A stretch of 54,887 nucleotides of DNA, taken from the NCBI RefSeq assembly GCF_003050785.1, contig NZ_QAOH01000019.1, positions 1 to 54,887 on the forward strand. The letters run 5' to 3'. Positions within the stretch are counted from its first letter, which is position 1. Every line of letters starts with the position of its first letter. The notes beneath the pieces are model-generated. The model was not told where the DNA came from. It worked only from the letters and a program-made list of their open reading frames with translations, and ran no database searches. A program made the position numbers and the translations under genes. This stretch comes from Celeribacter persicus. Its GTDB lineage: Bacteria > Pseudomonadota > Alphaproteobacteria > Rhodobacterales > Rhodobacteraceae. Below are positions 35,741-44,525 of this stretch, piece by piece.

Positions 35741-37611
35741 TGTTGGTGCTTCCCGATGATTGGAGGCCTCAGGGCGTCGACGATCTCGAGCCGGGCGCGT
35801 GGCAAGCGCTGCGCGAAACGGACCGAAGCGTATGCGTTACCGCCGGCGCAGGCGCGGGCAAGACAGAATTCCTAGCGCAAAAAGCAGCATACCTCCTGCA
35901 AACTGGCATCTGTCTGCCGCCCAAATGCATCCTGGCCATCAGCTTTAAAAGGGATGCTGCACAGACGCTCAAGGCGCGCGTAGGCAAGCGTTGTCCGCCC
36001 GATCAGGCGCGCCGTTTTCACTCGCTTACCTTCGATGCGTTCACCAAAAATATGTTAGACCGCTTTCGGGCCGCGATCCCTCAACCCTTTGGGCCGCCCC
36101 GCAACTATGAAATTGGGTTTCCGCGGCGCGATGATTTGGAGGACTTCCTCACCCGGAGCGGTCGGCGTGACATCGGCTGGCAAAAATTCGAAAAGGCGAT
36201 CGCACGCGCGCCGCTTCCGTTCGATGCGGAGGGAATACCACCGGCTTGGCGCGAGCTACTTCATACTTATTGGCAGGAGCAATTGGAGCGTCCAACCGGT
36301 ACGTTGCTCTCGTTTGCCATGATTAACAGACTTGTCGATTATTTGCTGCGCGAGAACCCCGCGATACGGCGTGCCCTGCAGCTCACCTATCCCTTCGTTT
36401 TCCTCGATGAATTCCAAGATACGACATATGCACAATATGATCTGGTGAAGAGTGCTTTTCATGGCAGTGATGCCGTTTTCACAGCCGTCGGCGACGACAA
36501 GCAACGCATTATGGGCTGGGCCGGGGCGATGGACAACGCCTTTCAGGAATTTGCTTCTGACTTCAATGCAGTGAACGGAGCGCTACGCTTTAACTGGCGG
36601 TCTCATGCGGATCTGGTCGCCATTCAACAGGTGATTGCGGAGCGCATCGATCCAAACGTAGAAGACGTTGAAGCCAGGGGGCAGCGCGCCGTCGACGGTC
36701 AGGTCGCTGCGCTTTGGCGTTTCGATACACGCGAGCAGGAAGCACAGCAAATCGCGGCTTGGATCGATAGAGAAATTGAGCACGGCATTCTGGAGCCGCA
36801 TGATTGCGCCATTCTCGTGCGTATGCGCGCCGACGATGTTGAAGCCGAACTGACGGACGTATTTGCAGCGCAAGGCCTGAAGATCAGAAACTTGGCGCGT
36901 AGTGTTGGTGGAATTGCGATTCAGGAACTACTTGCCGAAGAACTGACAGGTATCTTTATACCGCTCTTGAGGCTCGGTACTGGTGAACGTAGCCCGGGTG
37001 CCTGGAACGCCACTCAAGAACAGCTGCAAGCGCTATTCGCCATCGATACTGGCGATGAACGAGCCCAGGAGCGGCTGCAGCGAAGTATTGAAGAATTCTC
37101 CTCCACTTTGCGTGCGGCTATGCGCGATAACGAACAGAATGGCGAGAGCGCGGCAAATGTGTTTCAGATCGCCCTTGAATTTGTCGGTGCCGATCGGCTG
37201 CGCCAGGCTTTTCCCGCCTATAGACGGGACGCGGACTTCGAACGGGTACGGACAGGGTTCATCACGCTGTTTTGCGAATGCGCCGAAGCTGTGGACGCTT
37301 GGTCAGACGCTCTCGATCGCTTCGAAGGCATAGGCCAGGTGCCACTTATGACGATCCACAAAAGCAAGGGTCTTGAGTTTCACACAATGATCTTCTTTGG
37401 TCTCGATGCACAGACTTGGTGGAGCCTTTCACCCGGACGGGATGAAGAGCTGAATTCCTTCTTTGTCGCCTTCACGCGTGCCATGCAAAGGGCCTTCTTC
37501 GCTTATTGCAGTGAGCGCGGACAAGCGATCGGATGGCTTGAAAACATGTTGCTGCCGGCCGGTCTGGAGCGGGTCGACGGGCTCCTGCACCTTGCGGTTG
37601 GAGATGAATAG
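35740..37611 (+). CDS. gajB: GajB-like UvrD/Rep-family helicase (Gabija)
   Basis: A 623-residue SF1 helicase. Motif I is TAGAGAGKTEF, motif II VFLDEFQDT, motif III AVGDDKQRIMGWAG, motif IV NWRSHADL, motif V MTIHKSKGLEFH and motif VI FFVAFTRAMQRAFF, so all motifs look intact. In Gabija, GajB binds the GajA tetramer and senses DNA ends, helping to activate the nuclease. Start ATG 35740 overlaps the gajA stop by one base (TGATG). It is longer than Bacillus GajB (~494), mainly through a fuller 2B-like region. No ribosome site is needed if coupled. Confidence 0.85.
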   Translation: MLVLPDDWRPQGVDDLEPGAWQALRETDRSVCVTAGAGAGKTEFLAQKAAYLLQTGICLPPKCILAISFKRDAAQTLKARVGKRCPPDQARRFHSLTFDAFTKNMLDRFRAAIPQPFGPPRNYEIGFPRRDDLEDFLTRSGRRDIGWQKFEKAIARAPLPFDAEGIPPAWRELLHTYWQEQLERPTGTLLSFAMINRLVDYLLRENPAIRRALQLTYPFVFLDEFQDTTYAQYDLVKSAFHGSDAVFTAVGDDKQRIMGWAGAMDNAFQEFASDFNAVNGALRFNWRSHADLVAIQQVIAERIDPNVEDVEARGQRAVDGQVAALWRFDTREQEAQQIAAWIDREIEHGILEPHDCAILVRMRADDVEAELTDVFAAQGLKIRNLARSVGGIAIQELLAEELTGIFIPLLRLGTGERSPGAWNATQEQLQALFAIDTGDERAQERLQRSIEEFSSTLRAAMRDNEQNGESAANVFQIALEFVGADRLRQAFPAYRRDADFERVRTGFITLFCECAEAVDAWSDALDRFEGIGQVPLMTIHKSKGLEFHTMIFFGLDAQTWWSLSPGRDEELNSFFVAFTRAMQRAFFAYCSERGQAIGWLENMLLPAGLERVDGLLHLAVGDE

Positions 37612-37673
37612 CAAGTTTAGTTTCAATCCACGGCTTAGTGGCCCGTTGGTGCACACGGGGGTATGATCCCGGC

Positions 37674-39071
37674 TCAGAAGAAGGTGATCTCCCGCAGACC
37701 TTGAAATGCACCTTCTCTAAACGCGCCCGTTTTATGCAGCCGAGGGAAATCTGGAAGCCTGTCTAGCTCGACTAACGGAAGCAAAATGTCAGCGCTGAAC
37801 CATGGCATTTTCGCGGACCTGCTTTCATCATACATCTTCGAAAGTGCCCTTCCGACCGCATAGGCTCCGGCCAAGTCAATTTTGGAAACGCGTGTTCTAT
37901 TTCTGGGCAGCAGGCTCCCAGTTGTCGATTTACCGCCGACATTGAAATAGATCAGGTCATGGCCCCACCCGAGGCGTATGATATGTGTCCGGTCGGACCG
38001 TTGGATTGAAACTCCCGGATATAGGTCTCTGACCCAAACCTTATGTTCATCGCACCAGTCGAGGGCTTCCTTCAGCATCGCTACGCCGCCGAGGTCTTTC
38101 TTCCAGATCGGACATAGGTGCTGAAACCCGGCGAATTTGACCCGCTTCTGACTTCTGATGTCATTGGCAATGAAAGCGCCTTCGCGCGTGACCTTCGGAG
38201 ACCACATTTGTTCCTCGAGCGTGGCTGCGTCCTCCAAACCTATGTGTAAGTCATGAATCGCAACTTTGGTATCCGCGGAAATGGTTCTGTGTCGTGCTTC
38301 AAGCAGTGTGATGGGCGGTAGCGGTTTCCTCGGGTATTGGTCGAGGATCGAAGGCCCGTTGGGTCGAACGATATCGTCAGAAACATCAACTGGTCTGTCC
38401 GTTTTCACGTCGTGGTCGACCAGCCAGCGGTACGGTGTCCCGAGGTCCATAGGATCATCATTCATGAGCGAAAGATGTGGCAGACCTTTTTTGAGGAACG
38501 CCATGATCTCGCGCGTATCCTGACGTTCCGCCCCCATGAGGCGTCCGTGAAAGGATTGGCGGTCTGACTTGCTTTGACGGGCTTTCAGTGTGTTTTCGAT
38601 GCGCTCTCGTTCGATATCGCTTAGCTGGCGCCGCATGTACGCAATCGAAACATCTACGTCCCCATAGTCGTCAAGCTCCTCGAGCGCGCTGCCGAACAGC
38701 TTCAATGTGATACGTTGCAGGCGGTTCGGATCGCTGTTGATGACCTTGGCCCGAGCAAGCAGTTCAGAAATGATGGTCTGAACCTTATCGCGCCCGATGC
38801 GCTTTCGCTTGGATTCCGTTGCGAGGCGAGTTCCGTTCGGCGTTAGCTGCCAGTAAAACAAACCGTCAAGGATGTCGGCAGGCTCCAAGTACCCAGCCTC
38901 GGCCATCTGGCGCAAGACTCGGTTGGCGTGATGTGCATCGCAATCCAGAACACGAATTGCCTCTTCAAGTCCGACAGATCTTCCATTCACTGCTGAACGC
39001 AGGATTGTTTGCACCAGCTCCAATAGTACCGTTCTTACTGGTGAATGTTTAAGGGACCTCCGTTCATCCAT
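37674..39071 (-). CDS. Unrecognised winged-helix / nucleotidyltransferase-domain protein
   Basis: A 465-residue soluble protein. Residues ~10-90 look like a winged helix (EEAIRVLDCDAHHANRVLRQ, then LDGLFYWQLTPNGTRLA). Residues ~95-150 contain FGSALEELDDYGDVDVSI, an exact GSx9DxD signature of the Pol-beta-type nucleotidyltransferase superfamily (Gly127-Ser128, Asp138, Asp140). The C-terminal ~300 residues are unassigned. No HEPN partner is adjacent. It converges with gajB and its start is 31 bp from the end of virB6, so it could be transcribed from the virB operon or stand alone as a defence gene. ATG 39071 is chosen; TTG 39089 is an alternative. Confidence 0.7.
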   Translation of the reverse strand: MDERRSLKHSPVRTVLLELVQTILRSAVNGRSVGLEEAIRVLDCDAHHANRVLRQMAEAGYLEPADILDGLFYWQLTPNGTRLATESKRKRIGRDKVQTIISELLARAKVINSDPNRLQRITLKLFGSALEELDDYGDVDVSIAYMRRQLSDIERERIENTLKARQSKSDRQSFHGRLMGAERQDTREIMAFLKKGLPHLSLMNDDPMDLGTPYRWLVDHDVKTDRPVDVSDDIVRPNGPSILDQYPRKPLPPITLLEARHRTISADTKVAIHDLHIGLEDAATLEEQMWSPKVTREGAFIANDIRSQKRVKFAGFQHLCPIWKKDLGGVAMLKEALDWCDEHKVWVRDLYPGVSIQRSDRTHIIRLGWGHDLIYFNVGGKSTTGSLLPRNRTRVSKIDLAGAYAVGRALSKMYDESRSAKMPWFSADILLPLVELDRLPDFPRLHKTGAFREGAFQGLREITFF

Positions 39072-39101
39072 GGCTCGGTAGCCTTGCAAAACAAAACTTC
39101 T

Positions 39102-40178
39102 TCATCTCCGCCCCAGCCTTCCCAACCGAGCCAGTTGCGCCAGCATCTGGGACCCGGCACCCGGTGACCCTGTGCCGCTTCCCTGACCCGTCTGCCCCAT
39201 GCCTTGCCGCACTGGCATCTGCTGCACACCAAAGAACTGCCGCGCTCTAAGGGCGGCATATTCCGCGCCACTGGCACCGCCGATCAGATAGCGGTTGTAG
39301 GCCTGCTGGCTGCCCATGGCGGCGCGGGCGAAGCTGTAGCCCCCGCCGAGACCTCCGGAGAGGGCGGGCATCATGATGTTGCCGGAGATCGCGCGAACGA
39401 TGAAGGGCGTTGCGATGATGAAGCCCTTGGCCATGAGCACCATCATGAAGAAGGGAATGAGCGCGCCGATGTTTGAGGCGCCTTCAGGATCGCCAAGCTC
39501 GCCGATGAGTGCGGAGGAAACGCCGGTGATTGTCGCGAACACGCCGGCGACGACGATGGGGTAGAGCGCAAAGGAAACCAGCGCCGACAGCCAGCGCGCG
39601 AAGTAGTCTTTGGTCACCTCGAAGAGTGTCAGGAATATCATGACCGGCGCGATCCCGATCAGAAGCGCGATCATCAAACGCGAGGCCACGAGAATGAAGG
39701 CGGCCAGCCCGCCGAGGATGGAAAGCAGCAGCACCCCGACAATGTCGAGCATGGCCCCTGCCATCCAGTTCAACTCGGAACCAGCGGCATTCAAATAGTC
39801 CCCCAACTCGGCGATCAACCGGTCGAATTCTTCGGCGAAGGTACCAGAAGGGCCGGGAGTCCCACCACCGACCGAGGCCACGAGCGCCCCTGCAATGCTG
39901 TCGATCCCGGCAAGGATGGCGGATGAGAGCGCGTTGAACTGCACCCAGTTAGTCGCGAATATCCCGATCAGTCCGATCTTGACCGCGAGCCAGAATGCCG
40001 TGCGCCCGTCCATCGCCTTGTACTGGTAGATCATGTTGAGGAACACAAGGATCACCACCAATGTTGTTCCCAGCACCAGAAGCGTGCCGACAGTAGCTGC
40101 AACGGAACCGAACTGGGTTTCCGCCGCGGTGTCGAGATAGCCTTGGGAGGTTTCAACGAAATATGTGACGACGCTCAT
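39102..40178 (-). CDS. virB6: VirB6-like T4SS inner-membrane protein
   Basis: A 358-residue polytopic membrane protein. About six hydrophobic segments lie between residues 25 and 270. The TrbL/VirB6 core is visible in MDGRTAFWLAVKIGLIGIFA and in the long second half (LIGIAPVMIFLTLFEVTKDY, with FARWLSALVSFALYPIV). The Gly/Gln-rich cytoplasmic tail (~310-358) is typical. VirB6 forms part of the inner-membrane pore and contacts the DNA strand. It is the last VirB gene here, whereas in the Agrobacterium operon it sits between virB5 and virB7. Confidence 0.85.
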   Translation of the reverse strand: MSVVTYFVETSQGYLDTAAETQFGSVAATVGTLLVLGTTLVVILVFLNMIYQYKAMDGRTAFWLAVKIGLIGIFATNWVQFNALSSAILAGIDSIAGALVASVGGGTPGPSGTFAEEFDRLIAELGDYLNAAGSELNWMAGAMLDIVGVLLLSILGGLAAFILVASRLMIALLIGIAPVMIFLTLFEVTKDYFARWLSALVSFALYPIVVAGVFATITGVSSALIGELGDPEGASNIGALIPFFMMVLMAKGFIIATPFIVRAISGNIMMPALSGGLGGGYSFARAAMGSQQAYNRYLIGGASGAEYAALRARQFFGVQQMPVRQGMGQTGQGSGTGSPGAGSQMLAQLARLGRLGRR

Positions 40179-40190
40179 CGGGGATCAGCC

Positions 40191-40604
40191 TTACCAATTG
40201 CCCGCAGCGTCGCAGATGGCTTTGGCCTCGAGGCGAACGTCGTTGGCGCGTCGATTGTAGGTTTCGGAAGCTTCCAGCATTTCCCAGCGTTCGCCACTGG
40301 CGTGGCGCTCACGAAACACCGCCTCAGCTGCGTCCCAAGATGGGAACCTGGTCTCGCAATCGCAGCTGCCGGACTCGACAATCCGCTCGAGGTTTTGGGC
40401 GCGATAGATGTCCTGGACCAATACGCGCTGATAGGCTTGGCGCAGGGGGATTCCTTGCATCCAGCTGGGCTCAGCGGGCCGGTCCGGACAGACGTTGAAG
40501 CTGCGATCGAGCGTCGGCACTAGATTGCGCTCGGCGAAGGCGGGGACAGCCAGTAGGCTCAGGGCCACTCCGGTCAAAGCAACGCTTAGCCGTGCCAGCC
40601 TCAT
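40191..40604 (-). CDS. Secreted accessory protein of the virB operon
   Basis: A 137-residue periplasmic protein. A signal peptide (LSVALTGVALSLLAVPAFA) is cleaved near residue 24. The mature part has four Cys (FNVCPDRPAEPSW, SGSCDCETRF and KAICDAAGNW), suggesting disulfide bonds, and a helical middle. No family is recognised. It is coupled upstream by a 4-bp overlap and followed 12 bp later by virB6, so it is probably a species-group-specific channel or pilus accessory. GGAG precedes the ATG. Confidence 0.75.
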   Translation of the reverse strand: MRLARLSVALTGVALSLLAVPAFAERNLVPTLDRSFNVCPDRPAEPSWMQGIPLRQAYQRVLVQDIYRAQNLERIVESGSCDCETRFPSWDAAEAVFRERHASGERWEMLEASETYNRRANDVRLEAKAICDAAGNW

Positions 40605-40795
40605 GCCGTGGCTCCGATGGTGGTCGTTTCGCGTTTCAGGAAGACCGTGTGCCCAACATTCGCGAATTCCGAGGAGCTGATCGACACCACCTCCCAGCCT
40701 TCCGCACCTTTGGCATTCAGGCTGGCTTGCATGTCGGCAAGGCTGGTTTTGCGGGTCATGGGAAAGGACAGGATATCGTATTCAAAGGTTTTCAT
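40601..40795 (-). CDS. DUF4177-like small protein in the virB operon
   Basis: A 64-residue soluble protein. MQASLNAKGAEGWEVVSISS, followed by a beta strand with VFLKRE, is the DUF4177 pattern (a short alpha-beta protein of unknown role). The N-terminus KTFEYDILSFPM adds the first strand. It overlaps virB11 and the next gene by 4 bp on each side, so it is translated as part of the operon. Its presence inside a T4SS operon is unusual. Confidence 0.7.
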   Translation of the reverse strand: MKTFEYDILSFPMTRKTSLADMQASLNAKGAEGWEVVSISSSEFANVGHTVFLKRETTTIGATA

Positions 40796-41778
40796 TGGGA
40801 AGCTCCGATCTCATTGGTGCCGGGGAGGTAGAATTCGGTGATGCCGCGTTTGCCATCATGGCGACCGGCCTGGATGATTACGTCGATGGAGTTCTCGATG
40901 TACTGGATCATGTCGGCATAGGTCATCGGGATCTCGGTCTTGAGTGCGGCGATGGCCAGACGCTGCACGGCAAGTTGCGGGGTTTCTGCGTGCAGCGTGG
41001 TCATTGAGCCGCCATGGCCAGTGTTGATCGCCTCGAGGAAGGTCATGGCTTCCTTGCCGCGCACCTCGCCCAGGATGATCCGGTCGGGGCGCATGCGCAA
41101 CGTTGCGGTGAGCAGCACATCGGCGGTCTGGAACTCCGCATCGCGATTGGCGATGAGGGTCACGGCATTGGGCTGGGTCGGCAGAAGCTCGGCGGCTTCC
41201 TCGATGGTGACGATGCGTTCCTCGGATGGCACGTGCGAGAGGATCTTGCGTGCAGCCACGGTCTTGCCGGTGGAGGTGCCGCCAGAGACGATCATGTTAA
41301 GCTTGTTGTCGACGCAAAAGGCCAGCGCATCGTCGATCACGCCCGCGGCCACCACTTCGCGCAGTTCGTGGGTTTTCTCGAGGCGGAGTTCTTCAAGCTT
41401 GCGTTCCTTGCCAAAAAGGAAATCAAGCGCAATCCCGTCAAGCGGCAGGCTTGAGAAGAACCGAAGGCTGATCGACATGGCCGAGAGCACGGCAGGCGGG
41501 GTGATGACCTGTGCGCGGATCGGGCGCCCCTTGTAGGTGATCGAGACCGAGACGATCGGGCGGTCCTTGCTCATCGTTGTGTTGGCGGAAGAGGCGATCT
41601 GGTTGCCGAGGTCCTTCACTTCTGTTGCGGTCAACGCCTGGTCCAGCCTCCGCATGAAGTGATCGCCCTGGAATTCGCCCCAGCAGGTGCCATCAGGGTT
41701 GATGCAGATCTCGATGACATCGTCGCGAGCGGCGGCGTCGATCCGGTCGAGCGAGGTTTCGAGATAGCTCAGCGACAT
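40792..41778 (-). CDS. virB11: VirB11 ATPase
   Basis: A 328-residue hexameric traffic ATPase. The N-terminal domain (~1-150) has VIEICINPDG. Walker A GGTSTGKT lies at 166-173, the Asp box IVTIEEAAEL follows, then RMRPDRIILGEVRGKEAM and GHGGSMTTLHAETP, which carries the His box. It switches the channel between pilus assembly and DNA export at the inner membrane. ATG 41778 is used; the frame extends 21 codons into virB10 without a start signal. It lies 4 bp after virB10. Confidence 0.93.
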   Translation of the reverse strand: MSLSYLETSLDRIDAAARDDVIEICINPDGTCWGEFQGDHFMRRLDQALTATEVKDLGNQIASSANTTMSKDRPIVSVSITYKGRPIRAQVITPPAVLSAMSISLRFFSSLPLDGIALDFLFGKERKLEELRLEKTHELREVVAAGVIDDALAFCVDNKLNMIVSGGTSTGKTVAARKILSHVPSEERIVTIEEAAELLPTQPNAVTLIANRDAEFQTADVLLTATLRMRPDRIILGEVRGKEAMTFLEAINTGHGGSMTTLHAETPQLAVQRLAIAALKTEIPMTYADMIQYIENSIDVIIQAGRHDGKRGITEFYLPGTNEIGASQ

Positions 41779-41782
41779 GGGC

Positions 41783-43162
41783 TCAGAATATCTCCAGATC
41801 GCGGTCGACCATGACCGTGACGCGGGCGCCCTGGTCGACATAGATGACGGGGCCGATGGAGAGGTAATCGCCTATGACGCTGTCCGTGGCATCTGCCAGA
41901 TCATCGCCAACGTCTTCGAGAGCGTCGGCGGCAGTCTCATCCTGGACTTCGGAGGCGGCAGCACTGGGTGCTGCTGAGATCAGCGAGATCAGGGCGGCCG
42001 ACCCGAAACGCTCGGCGAAGCGTGTGTCCACGAAACCGGTGACGCCAGAACGGCCCAGTTCATCACCTCCGAAGGAGCTGATCTGGACGGTCTGGCCCGC
42101 GGGCAGGATGATCCGGTCCCAAGCGATAGTCACGCGGCGCTGCGCGATATCGACGCCAGCGCGGTAGCGCCCGATGAGACGGGATCCGCGGGGGATCAAG
42201 AGGCGCGCGCCATCGACGCTGTAGACATCCTCGGACACCACGGCACGGGTCTGGCCGGGCAGGGAGCTGTCAAGGGCAGTTTCCATGACGGCCTGGATCA
42301 TGGTGCCCTGTAGAATCGTGTTGGAGGGATTGGCGATCACCTCGGCCTGCGTCACGGTAGAGGGCAGCGCCCCGTTCAGCACGAAATCCGTCACCTCGCC
42401 AAAAGTGCGTTCGGTCAGAGCTGTTTCATTCGCTCCGGAGGCACCGCCAAAAGCGATGGTCGGCGAGGCGATGCGCCGCTCCTGGAAGGCGCGTTCCTCC
42501 GCGGCGCGGCGTTCAAGTTCCGCGAGCCGTCTTGCTTCTTCCTCGCGCCGGAGCCGCTCTTCTTCCCGCGCGCGTAACTCGTCCTCGGTGGGCCCGATGG
42601 GTGCCGGAAGGGGCCGGTTGGCCTCAAGCTGCGCGAGCTCAAGGTCCATGCGGAGTTGCTCCAGTTCGCGGTCGCGCGCCGTGAGCTCATCGCGAAACTG
42701 CTGTTGCGCGGTTTCCGACGCGGCTTGCAGGGCCGCGATCTGCGCGGTCAGCGCGTCAATCGCATCTGCGGCAGCGGTGTCTTCCTCGACAACTGGTTCA
42801 GGGGCGTTGCGCAACTCCTCGATCTGGGCCTGCAGCGCGGTGATCTGCGCCAGAAGCTCCGCGTTGGGCTCGACTGGATCCGGTCCGACAAACACAACCT
42901 CGGGCTCGGGCGGGGGCAAGGTCTCGATGGCGCCAAAGCCGTCCCCCTCGTTTTGGAAGACATCCGGGGTGGCCGTCGGCAAGGCTTCCTCTTCGTCGGG
43001 CTGTGAGAGAAGATAAAGCAGGGCACCACCCGCGCCGATGACGAGGACCACGATCAGCGCGAGAAGGGGCGACCGGCGCTGCGCCGCCGTGGGGGCGCGG
43101 GCACTGCCTTTCTCAAGGGCGGCGAGGCGTTTTTCCAGCTCGGTGTTCTCGGTATCGCTCAT
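41783..43162 (-). CDS. virB10: VirB10 channel protein
   Basis: A 459-residue protein. A short cytoplasmic end, one inner-membrane helix (LLALIVVLVIGAGGALLYLL, ~33-52), a Pro/Glu-rich stretch, and a long charged helical section (~100-225, rich in REEE/RRAAEE) precede the C-terminal VirB10/TrbI domain. That domain contains LPGQTRAVVSEDVYSVDG, then LIPRGSRLIGRYRAGV and WDRIILPAGQTVQI. It spans both membranes as part of the core complex. The coiled-coil section is longer than in Agrobacterium VirB10 (~377 residues). ATGA overlap with virB9. Confidence 0.93.
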   Translation of the reverse strand: MSDTENTELEKRLAALEKGSARAPTAAQRRSPLLALIVVLVIGAGGALLYLLSQPDEEEALPTATPDVFQNEGDGFGAIETLPPPEPEVVFVGPDPVEPNAELLAQITALQAQIEELRNAPEPVVEEDTAAADAIDALTAQIAALQAASETAQQQFRDELTARDRELEQLRMDLELAQLEANRPLPAPIGPTEDELRAREEERLRREEEARRLAELERRAAEERAFQERRIASPTIAFGGASGANETALTERTFGEVTDFVLNGALPSTVTQAEVIANPSNTILQGTMIQAVMETALDSSLPGQTRAVVSEDVYSVDGARLLIPRGSRLIGRYRAGVDIAQRRVTIAWDRIILPAGQTVQISSFGGDELGRSGVTGFVDTRFAERFGSAALISLISAAPSAAASEVQDETAADALEDVGDDLADATDSVIGDYLSIGPVIYVDQGARVTVMVDRDLEIF

Positions 43163-43845
43163 GAGGCGGCCTCCGCGGGCGGGATCGCCTCGATGCAGAC
43201 CACCTCTTCGCCAAGTCGCAGGACCCATTGGCGGTTTACGCCGCTGACGCGGATCACACCGTCCTCAGGGGTTTGCGTGTTGACCGTGCGTTCACGGCCG
43301 CCCGCGTAGCGGAAGATCGCTGGCACAGGTGCGTTTCTTGGAAAGGCGAAATACGTGAACGTCCCGTCATCCCAGATGCGGGTTGGCGTGAACTCGGTCC
43401 GCGCGCTGGCGCCGTAATTGTAGTTCGGCGCTTGGGCGGCGATGGCCCGGATCGGGCGCGCAGCGTCGTCAGGGTAGCGGAACTGCACAACGTAGAAGGT
43501 CGGGCTGCGGACCTCCTCGACGTTGAAATAGTAGCTTCGCCTGTTCGTGTAGACCGTCACATTGGTATGGACACCGCGCGCGACGGGCTTGATTGCAAAG
43601 GCCTGACCACCGGGGACGCCATCGATCTCGAAGCCTTCCGTGTCGCCCGCGATGATCGAGCGGATGCTTTCACCCTCACCGAATTCGACCGTGGTCACAT
43701 GGGTGAGCGACACGCTGAGACGGTAGACCTGACCCTCCTGGTAGGTGGCCAAGCGCACTCGGCTGTCGTTGGGACCGCCACGCGGGATGGTTTCGGCAGA
43801 GGCGAGGCCGGGCAACAGGGCAATGACAAAAATAAGCGATCTCAT
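43159..43845 (-). CDS. virB9: VirB9 outer-membrane complex protein
   Basis: A 228-residue periplasmic protein. The signal peptide RSLIFVIALLPGLASA is followed by an N-terminal domain (ETIPRGGPNDSRVRLATY) and a C-terminal VirB9/CagX domain (TPTRIWDDGTFTYFAFPRN, then PEDGVIRVSGVNRQWVLRLG). It forms the outer-membrane ring with VirB7 and VirB10. ATG 43845 is preferred over TTG codons just upstream. It is coupled to virB10 by a 4-bp overlap. Confidence 0.92.
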   Translation of the reverse strand: MRSLIFVIALLPGLASAETIPRGGPNDSRVRLATYQEGQVYRLSVSLTHVTTVEFGEGESIRSIIAGDTEGFEIDGVPGGQAFAIKPVARGVHTNVTVYTNRRSYYFNVEEVRSPTFYVVQFRYPDDAARPIRAIAAQAPNYNYGASARTEFTPTRIWDDGTFTYFAFPRNAPVPAIFRYAGGRERTVNTQTPEDGVIRVSGVNRQWVLRLGEEVVCIEAIPPAEAAS

Positions 43846-43856
43846 ATACAACAACG

Positions 43857-44510
43857 TCAGTTCTCCAATCTGTCGGAGCGGATGGAATATTCGCGCACGG
43901 TGAAGCCGAAGGGGTTGGTCCAGACCTCGTCGATGGAGCGGCGGGTCTCCGGGCGGAACTCGAAGAGAAGCGTCGCAGTGAAGAGGCCGGTCTGGGTGCC
44001 GTTAATGGACGTCAGGCGCTTGCGCAGGCGGACCGTCGCGCGGTTGGTTCCGATCCGGTTGATGCTGAGGATTTCCACGTCGAGCCTGGCGTTGGGGCCA
44101 TAGACGGTCGGCGGGTAATTCTCGTTGGCGCTGTTCCAGATCTGGCGCAACCCGCTCTCGGCAGCTCCGTCCGAGCGGCGCAGGACGCTGCGGATGCGCA
44201 GGTCGTTGTCGAGCTGGTTATAGACCTCGCGGTCGGTCACGTAGCGGAAGACCTCCGCCTCGATGATCGCCTGGTTGGCTGTGACAGACGTCGCGCCCAC
44301 CGAAGCCTCGGGCAGGGCAAAGCCGGTGGCGGGATCATAGGGCACGACCACAGGCGGCGGATCGACATCGAGGATCGCGACAGCCGCCGCGCTCAGGCAT
44401 CCGAGAATGCCGAAGATGAGCCCGATGAGCCCAAGGCGCTGCCAGAGGCGTTCACGGCGCAGAGCACCATAGACCAGCTCTTCTTCGATGATTTCCTGTT
44501 CACTCGCCAC
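43857..44510 (-). CDS. virB8: VirB8 assembly factor
   Basis: A 217-residue bitopic inner-membrane protein. One N-terminal helix (LGLIGLIFGILGCLSAAAVAI, ~27-47) leads into the periplasmic NTF2-like VirB8 domain. That domain has YVTDREVYNQLDNDLRIRSV, NENYPPTVYG and WTNPFGFTVREYSIR. VirB8 nucleates channel assembly and binds VirB10. It sits 16 bp after virB5. The length matches the family. Confidence 0.92.
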   Translation of the reverse strand: MASEQEIIEEELVYGALRRERLWQRLGLIGLIFGILGCLSAAAVAILDVDPPPVVVPYDPATGFALPEASVGATSVTANQAIIEAEVFRYVTDREVYNQLDNDLRIRSVLRRSDGAAESGLRQIWNSANENYPPTVYGPNARLDVEILSINRIGTNRATVRLRKRLTSINGTQTGLFTATLLFEFRPETRRSIDEVWTNPFGFTVREYSIRSDRLEN

Positions 44511-44525
44511 GCGTCATGCCTCAAA

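Noticed and set aside
33752-37611. Possible PARIS (AriA/AriB) or plain UvrD repair pair
   Set aside because: AriB is a small TOPRIM nuclease, not a helicase. An OLD ATPase with its own TOPRIM followed by a one-base-overlapping UvrD helicase fits Gabija.
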